NCBI GenBank assembly: GCA_900317635.1
Contig: ONHN01000001.1
Location: 119,275 to 183,274, forward strand
Length of the DNA stretch: 64,000 nt
From: an uncultured Prevotellaceae bacterium
GTDB lineage: Bacteria > Bacteroidota > Bacteroidia > Bacteroidales > Bacteroidaceae
Direction: 5' to 3'
Made by a program: the position numbers and the translations under genes. Positions 60,155 to 64,000 of this stretch are shown piece by piece. Each line of letters begins with the position of its first letter. The first letter of the stretch is position 1. The notes beneath the pieces are model-generated. The model did no database searches. It saw only the letters and a program-made list of their open reading frames with translations, and was not told where the DNA came from.

Positions 60155-62692
60155 ATGAACGCAGACTTGTTTGAAGAAACGAGCGAGACGCAAGGTAAAG
60201 GATTTGACTTTGAAAACTACCTTCGACTCCTGCTGGCCAAATGGTACTGGTTCGTGCTGGCTATCATCGCCACGTCCAGCATTGCCGTTTTCAAAATTCT
60301 GACAACCACTCCAACCTACACGCGCACCACCTCGCTGCTCATCAAAGACGAGCGAGAAAGCACCAGTGCAACAAGCGAGCTGGAAGAGCTGGGCATCATC
60401 AGCACACGCTCCAACCTCGCCAACGAGATACAGACGCTGAAAGCCTCCTCGCTGATGGAGACCGTAGCCCAGCGCCTGCACCTTGACGTAGATATCATTG
60501 TCAACCACCGCCTCTATGAGCTTCCGCTCTATAAAGACGCGCCCATCAGCGTGGTCTTCGGACAAGGCTTCGGACCTAAAAACGGGTTCAGCTGCACCAT
60601 GAAGCTGTTGGGCAACAACAAGATTCAGCTTAGCAACTTCAACGGCGACGAAAGCAGCAACACGCTGCAAGCTACGTTCGACGTGCCCGTGCGCGTCCCT
60701 GGCGGCATCATCACCATTAGCAAGACCGAGGCCTACGTACCAGCTCGCTGGGACGGTCACGAACTGCAAGTGCGCAAATACAGCATCAGTGCTATCGGCG
60801 GCATGTATGCTGGCCGTCTGAACGTCGAACAGCGCGACGAAGAAAGCACCATCCTGCAACTCTCCCTCGTTGATGAAGTGACCGACCGTGCCGACGACAT
60901 CCTCCGCACCCTCATCGATGTCTATAACGAAAGCTGGATTGAAGACAAAAACCGCATGGCGGAAAGCACGAAGGTCTTCATCTCTGAACGCCTCGACTCG
61001 CTGGCCAGAGAACTGGGCAACGTCGACCGCGACATCTCCAACTTCAAGAGCAACGAACTCATGCCCGACGTCACGGCTGCCGGACAAATGTACATGGGAC
61101 AATCCTCCCAAAACCAAGAGAAAATTCTCGCACTCACCAACGAGCTTAGCATGGCGCAGTTCCTGCTCGATGAGCTTAATCGCAACAACACGCCCGGACA
61201 GCTCCTGCCCTCCAACACGCTGGCCAACACGGGCAGCGAAACCCTCATTCAGGACTACAACCGCCTGACGCTGGAGCGCAACAACATGCTGGCCAACAGC
61301 TCCGAAAACTCTCCCTTCGTCCTCGATGCCGACGAGAAGCTGCGCGCACAGCGCACAGCCATTATCCGCTCCGTGCAAAACTACATCGGCCAGCTCCAAG
61401 CACAAATGAACAACGTGCAGAGCGATGAGGACGAAACAACCTCGAAGATTGCCAAGAACCCCGTGCAGGCAAAAGAGCTACTATCCTTCGAACGCCAACA
61501 AAAGGTAAAAGAGTCACTATACATCTACCTCCTGCAAAAGCGCGAAGAGAACGAACTCACCAAGGCCTACACCGCCTACAACACCCGCATCATCCAGCCG
61601 CCTACGGGAGGCGGTGCCTCAGCCCCCGACCGCAAGCGCATCATGATGATGGCGCTGCTGGCTGGCCTCGCCATTCCCGCCGTCATCATCTACCTCATCG
61701 ACTTCCTCAACAAGAGCGTGCGCGGACGTAAAGACCTCGAAGGCATGGCCGCACCGCTGTTGGGCGAAATTCCCAGCATCGCGAAGAAGCGCCACTGGTG
61801 GCAACGCAAGCAGCGCAGCAAACGCCAAGTCGTTGTGCACGCTGGTAAGAGCAATCTCATCAACGAGAGCTTCCGCCTCGTCCGCACCAAGCTCGACTTC
61901 CAACTCGGTGCAGAGGATAAGTGCAAAATCATTATGTTCACGTCCTTCAATCCTGGCAGCGGTAAGACCTTCATCACGGCCAACCTCGGCACAGCTATCG
62001 CCCTAAAAGAGAAGCGCGTCCTGCTCATCGACCTTGACATGCGCCGCACGTCGCTCACAAAAATGCTGCCAGGTGCTAAACCAAGAAGTGGTATCTCCGA
62101 CTATCTCGGCGGCTTTACGGACAACATCGACGAAATCATCGTTCACGATGCCTTCAAAGCCAGCCAAGTGACGAAGAAGAACGAGGAAGAGGCTAAAGAG
62201 AAAGGTAAGAACAAGTTTGGCACCGAACAGCCCCTTGACGTCATCACTACGGGTAGCCTACCACCCGACCCCGCCGAACTGCTCAACAAGCCGCGCTTCA
62301 AAGAGCTGCTCGAAGAGTTGCGCCTGCGCTACGACTACATCCTGCTCGACTGTCCGCCTATTGAAGTCGTCAGCGATGCTACCATCATTAAGGACAATGC
62401 CGATGCAACGGTTTTCGTTGTGCGTGTAGGCGTTATGGACCGCCGCATGCTGAAAGACGTCGACAAGCTCTATAAAGAGAATAAGTATAACCTGATGGCC
62501 CTGCTACTCAACGGTACCCACATCGAGAGCGGACGCTACGGCTACCGCCGCTATGGCTACGGATACGGCTATGGTTACGGCTATGGTTACGGCTATGGTT
62601 ACGGCAGGCGCAAAGGCTACGGTTATGGCTATGGTGCCGCTGCCGACGACGACGACAGTACCTATGGCTACCATGGCAACGACGACGAATAG
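60155..62692 (+). CDS. Wzc-type polysaccharide co-polymerase and tyrosine autokinase
   Basis: The ATG at 60155 gives 845 residues; a frame from 60080 lies upstream of the promoter. A short cytoplasmic N-terminus, a membrane helix near residue 28 (LLAKWYWFVLAIIATSSIAVF), a periplasmic Wzz/coiled-coil region (about 50-500) and a second helix near 515 form the co-polymerase. The BY-kinase domain follows: Walker A FNPGSGKTFITANLG near 600, A' LLIDLDMRRTSL near 625, and Walker B YDYILLDCPP near 727. The C-terminus (from about 790) is rich in Gly-Tyr pairs with 16 tyrosines and an acidic end. It controls capsule or exopolysaccharide length and phosphorylates its own tyrosine tail. Confidence 0.9.
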   Translation: MNADLFEETSETQGKGFDFENYLRLLLAKWYWFVLAIIATSSIAVFKILTTTPTYTRTTSLLIKDERESTSATSELEELGIISTRSNLANEIQTLKASSLMETVAQRLHLDVDIIVNHRLYELPLYKDAPISVVFGQGFGPKNGFSCTMKLLGNNKIQLSNFNGDESSNTLQATFDVPVRVPGGIITISKTEAYVPARWDGHELQVRKYSISAIGGMYAGRLNVEQRDEESTILQLSLVDEVTDRADDILRTLIDVYNESWIEDKNRMAESTKVFISERLDSLARELGNVDRDISNFKSNELMPDVTAAGQMYMGQSSQNQEKILALTNELSMAQFLLDELNRNNTPGQLLPSNTLANTGSETLIQDYNRLTLERNNMLANSSENSPFVLDADEKLRAQRTAIIRSVQNYIGQLQAQMNNVQSDEDETTSKIAKNPVQAKELLSFERQQKVKESLYIYLLQKREENELTKAYTAYNTRIIQPPTGGGASAPDRKRIMMMALLAGLAIPAVIIYLIDFLNKSVRGRKDLEGMAAPLLGEIPSIAKKRHWWQRKQRSKRQVVVHAGKSNLINESFRLVRTKLDFQLGAEDKCKIIMFTSFNPGSGKTFITANLGTAIALKEKRVLLIDLDMRRTSLTKMLPGAKPRSGISDYLGGFTDNIDEIIVHDAFKASQVTKKNEEEAKEKGKNKFGTEQPLDVITTGSLPPDPAELLNKPRFKELLEELRLRYDYILLDCPPIEVVSDATIIKDNADATVFVVRVGVMDRRMLKDVDKLYKENKYNLMALLLNGTHIESGRYGYRRYGYGYGYGYGYGYGYGYGRRKGYGYGYGAAADDDDSTYGYHGNDDE
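62567..62602 (+). repeat. 12-bp coding repeat in the kinase tail
   Basis: GGCTATGGTTAC occurs three times in tandem (62567-62578, 62579-62590, 62591-62602), with degenerate copies on both sides. Each unit encodes Gly-Tyr-Gly-Tyr. Confidence 0.9.
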
Positions 62693-62822
62693 GCTCCCCT
62701 GTACCGCTTTTCACGACAAAGCACTAACGGCCGCCATGCTCGTTGTGTATATTGCGTTGCCAACGCAATTTACCCCAACCAACACCTGAACATCAACAAA
62801 CCTAATCAAACAATATCAACCC

Positions 62823-63737
62823 ATGAAACCAACACTTTTCCTGCTCGCTGCAGGTATGGGCAGCCGCTACGGCGGTCTGAAACAGCTCGACGGTCTCGGC
62901 CCCCACGGAGAGACCATTATGGACTACAGCATCTACGATGCCATCAACGCAGGCTTCGGCAAACTCGTCTTCGTTATCCGTAAAGACTTTGAAGAGGACT
63001 TCCGCCGCATCGTCCTCTCTAAATACGAAGGCCACATCCCCTGCGAAGTGGTATTCCAGAGCCTCGATGCCCTACCCGAAGGTTTCAGCGTGCCCGAAGG
63101 ACGCCAGAAACCCTGGGGAACCAACCATGCCGTGATGATGGGCGAAAGCGTCATCAACGAACCCTTCGCCGTGCTCAACTGCGACGACTTCTACGACCGC
63201 GACGCATTCCGCGTGATGGGAAAATTCCTCAGCGAACTGCCCGAAGGCTCTAAAGGCCGCTACGCCATGGTAGGCTTCCGCGTAGGCAATACGCTTTCCG
63301 AAAGCGGCACCGTCAGCCGTGGCATCTGCGAAACAAACGATAAACACCTCCTCACCAGCGTCGTAGAGCGCACAAAGATCCAACGCTTCGACGGCGTTGT
63401 GAAATACCTCGAAGACGACGGCGAAACCTGGACGGCTATCCCCGACTCCGCACCCGCTTCCATGAACTTCTGGGGCTTCACGCCCGACTACTTCGCCTAC
63501 AGCCGCGAATACTTTAAGACGTTCCTCAGCGACCCCAAGAACATGCAGAACCTCAAGAGCGAATTCTTCATCCCCTTGATGGTCGATACGCTCATCCGTC
63601 GCGGCGAAGCCACCTGCGAAGTGCTCGACACCACAAGCAAATGGTTCGGCGTTACCTACCCCGAAGACCGCCCAGAGGTCGTGGCTAAGTTCGAGAAACT
63701 CCACGCCGACGGCGTTTATCCCGACAAGATGTTCTAA
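62823..63737 (+). CDS. Sugar-phosphate nucleotidyltransferase
   Basis: The 304-residue protein has the nucleotidyltransferase start PTLFLLAAGMGSRYGGLKQLDGLGPHGETIMDYSIYDAI, with the G-x-G-T/S-R signature and K20. NCDDFYDRDAF near residue 120 holds the metal-binding aspartates. It should make an NDP-sugar from a sugar 1-phosphate and NTP, but the sugar is not clear. Similar proteins are common next to polysaccharide genes in Bacteroidetes. It follows the Wzc-type gene after 130 bp and may share its pathway. Confidence 0.88.
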   Translation: MKPTLFLLAAGMGSRYGGLKQLDGLGPHGETIMDYSIYDAINAGFGKLVFVIRKDFEEDFRRIVLSKYEGHIPCEVVFQSLDALPEGFSVPEGRQKPWGTNHAVMMGESVINEPFAVLNCDDFYDRDAFRVMGKFLSELPEGSKGRYAMVGFRVGNTLSESGTVSRGICETNDKHLLTSVVERTKIQRFDGVVKYLEDDGETWTAIPDSAPASMNFWGFTPDYFAYSREYFKTFLSDPKNMQNLKSEFFIPLMVDTLIRRGEATCEVLDTTSKWFGVTYPEDRPEVVAKFEKLHADGVYPDKMF

Positions 63738-63769
63738 ACAGAGACATCCCAACATACCAACCTCCTAAT

Positions 63770-63815
63770 TTCACGGATTGCTGCACCGCCCAAGCGCGAT
63801 GCGGCAATCCGTGAA
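63770..63815. terminator. Hairpin after the nucleotidyltransferase gene
   Basis: A perfect 12-bp stem TTCACGGATTGC/GCAATCCGTGAA (63770-63781 with 63804-63815) has a 22-nt loop. The loop contains CACCGCCCAAGCG, also the left arm of the hairpin at 1531. Confidence 0.7.
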
Positions 63816-63886
63816 AACATAAATAGGTATGCCTACGTATTATATACTCAATTCAAGTTTCGGGAGTTGTGATACGGGGGGGTAAA

Positions 63887-63995
63887 TGGTGCGCGAAGCG
63901 TACCACACCATGCTTAACCGCGTATCCTGACGAGCGTAGCGAGGAGGGATGCGCGGCAAACTATCGACGATGTGGCCAGTGCGCGGAGCGTACTG
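63887..63995. repeat. Two related 19-bp hairpins at the window end
   Basis: TGGTGCGCGAAGCGTACCA (63887-63905) and CAGTGCGCGGAGCGTACTG (63977-63995) share the GTGCGCGRAGCGTAC core, with outer pairs TGG/CCA and CAG/CTG. They are 90 bp apart. A third GAGCGTAGCGAGGAG word lies between. The rest of 63738-64000 has no gene. Confidence 0.7.
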
Positions 63996-64000
63996 CACGT

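Overview
The window looks like a chromosomal segment of a Bacteroidales bacterium (phylum Bacteroidota), probably from the Prevotella side of the order; I cannot fix the genus. The evidence is a short 286-residue primary sigma factor of the Bacteroides type, many promoters of the form TTTG - about 20 nt - TAnnTTTG, a three-gene succinate dehydrogenase/fumarate reductase with one cytochrome b subunit, a PPi-dependent phosphofructokinase, DUF4369 and DUF3667 proteins, many short lipoproteins, secreted glycosidases (GH29, GH16, GH20) and a C-terminal tail on the GH16 enzyme resembling type IX secretion tails. No rRNA, CRISPR array, complete insertion sequence or prophage is visible.

Layout. 1-2.6 kb: a PreA-type dihydropyrimidine dehydrogenase, a YdeI-family gene remnant, then tRNA-Ser(CGA) and tmRNA (ssrA), both on the minus strand and probably one transcript. 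2.7-6.8 kb: an alpha-L-fucosidase and a GH16 glucanase. 7.0-14.1 kb: a split citrate lyase locus, with citD-citE-citF on the minus strand and citX plus a citC-citG fusion on the plus strand. Between the two halves lie a DUF4369 lipoprotein and a tandem-repeat block. 14.1-21 kb: a carboxymuconolactone decarboxylase-cupin protein, then a tight surface-sugar cluster (ketoisomerase, GNAT/FemAB-like protein, aminotransferase, three GT-A glycosyltransferases). 21-24 kb: a Dna2-like nuclease-helicase followed directly by a MITE-like element. 24.5-33.3 kb: frdCAB divergent from rpoD, then tdk, rsmI, two lipoproteins and a metallo-beta-lactamase-fold hydrolase. 33.5-42.5 kb: pepT, GH20 hexosaminidase, ROK kinase, DUF3667 protein, HU-like protein and pfp. 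42.6-51.4 kb: GH25 lysozyme, Sel1 lipoprotein, orphan solute-binding lipoprotein, TPR protein, APC permease, flavodoxin-fold reductase and an AlkZ-related protein. 51.4-54.4 kb: a tiny lipoprotein, a coiled-coil secreted protein, a repeat-rich stretch, a frameshifted SH3/zinc-finger gene and rsmG. 54.7-63.7 kb: dxs, trkA, a FadL/OmpP1 porin, a Wzc-type tyrosine kinase with a Gly-Tyr tail, and a sugar-phosphate nucleotidyltransferase.

The genes are mostly housekeeping and envelope/carbohydrate functions. Fumarate reductase, PPi-phosphofructokinase, citrate lyase and the glycosidases fit a saccharolytic anaerobe that respires fumarate. The fdt-like cluster and the Wzc-type kinase point to a decorated surface polysaccharide.

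The least ordinary content is between genes. There are two copies of a 107-bp palindromic element with compensating arm changes, a MITE family in full-length, 54-bp and one-ended forms, several dispersed repeat families, and many long hairpin terminators without obvious U-tracts. No complete new multi-gene system stands out. The best leads are the 107-bp element, the MITE family, the A-run frameshift in the SH3/zinc-finger gene, the citC-citG fusion and the repeat-encoded tyrosine tail. All functional calls come from reading the sequence; no database search was run.
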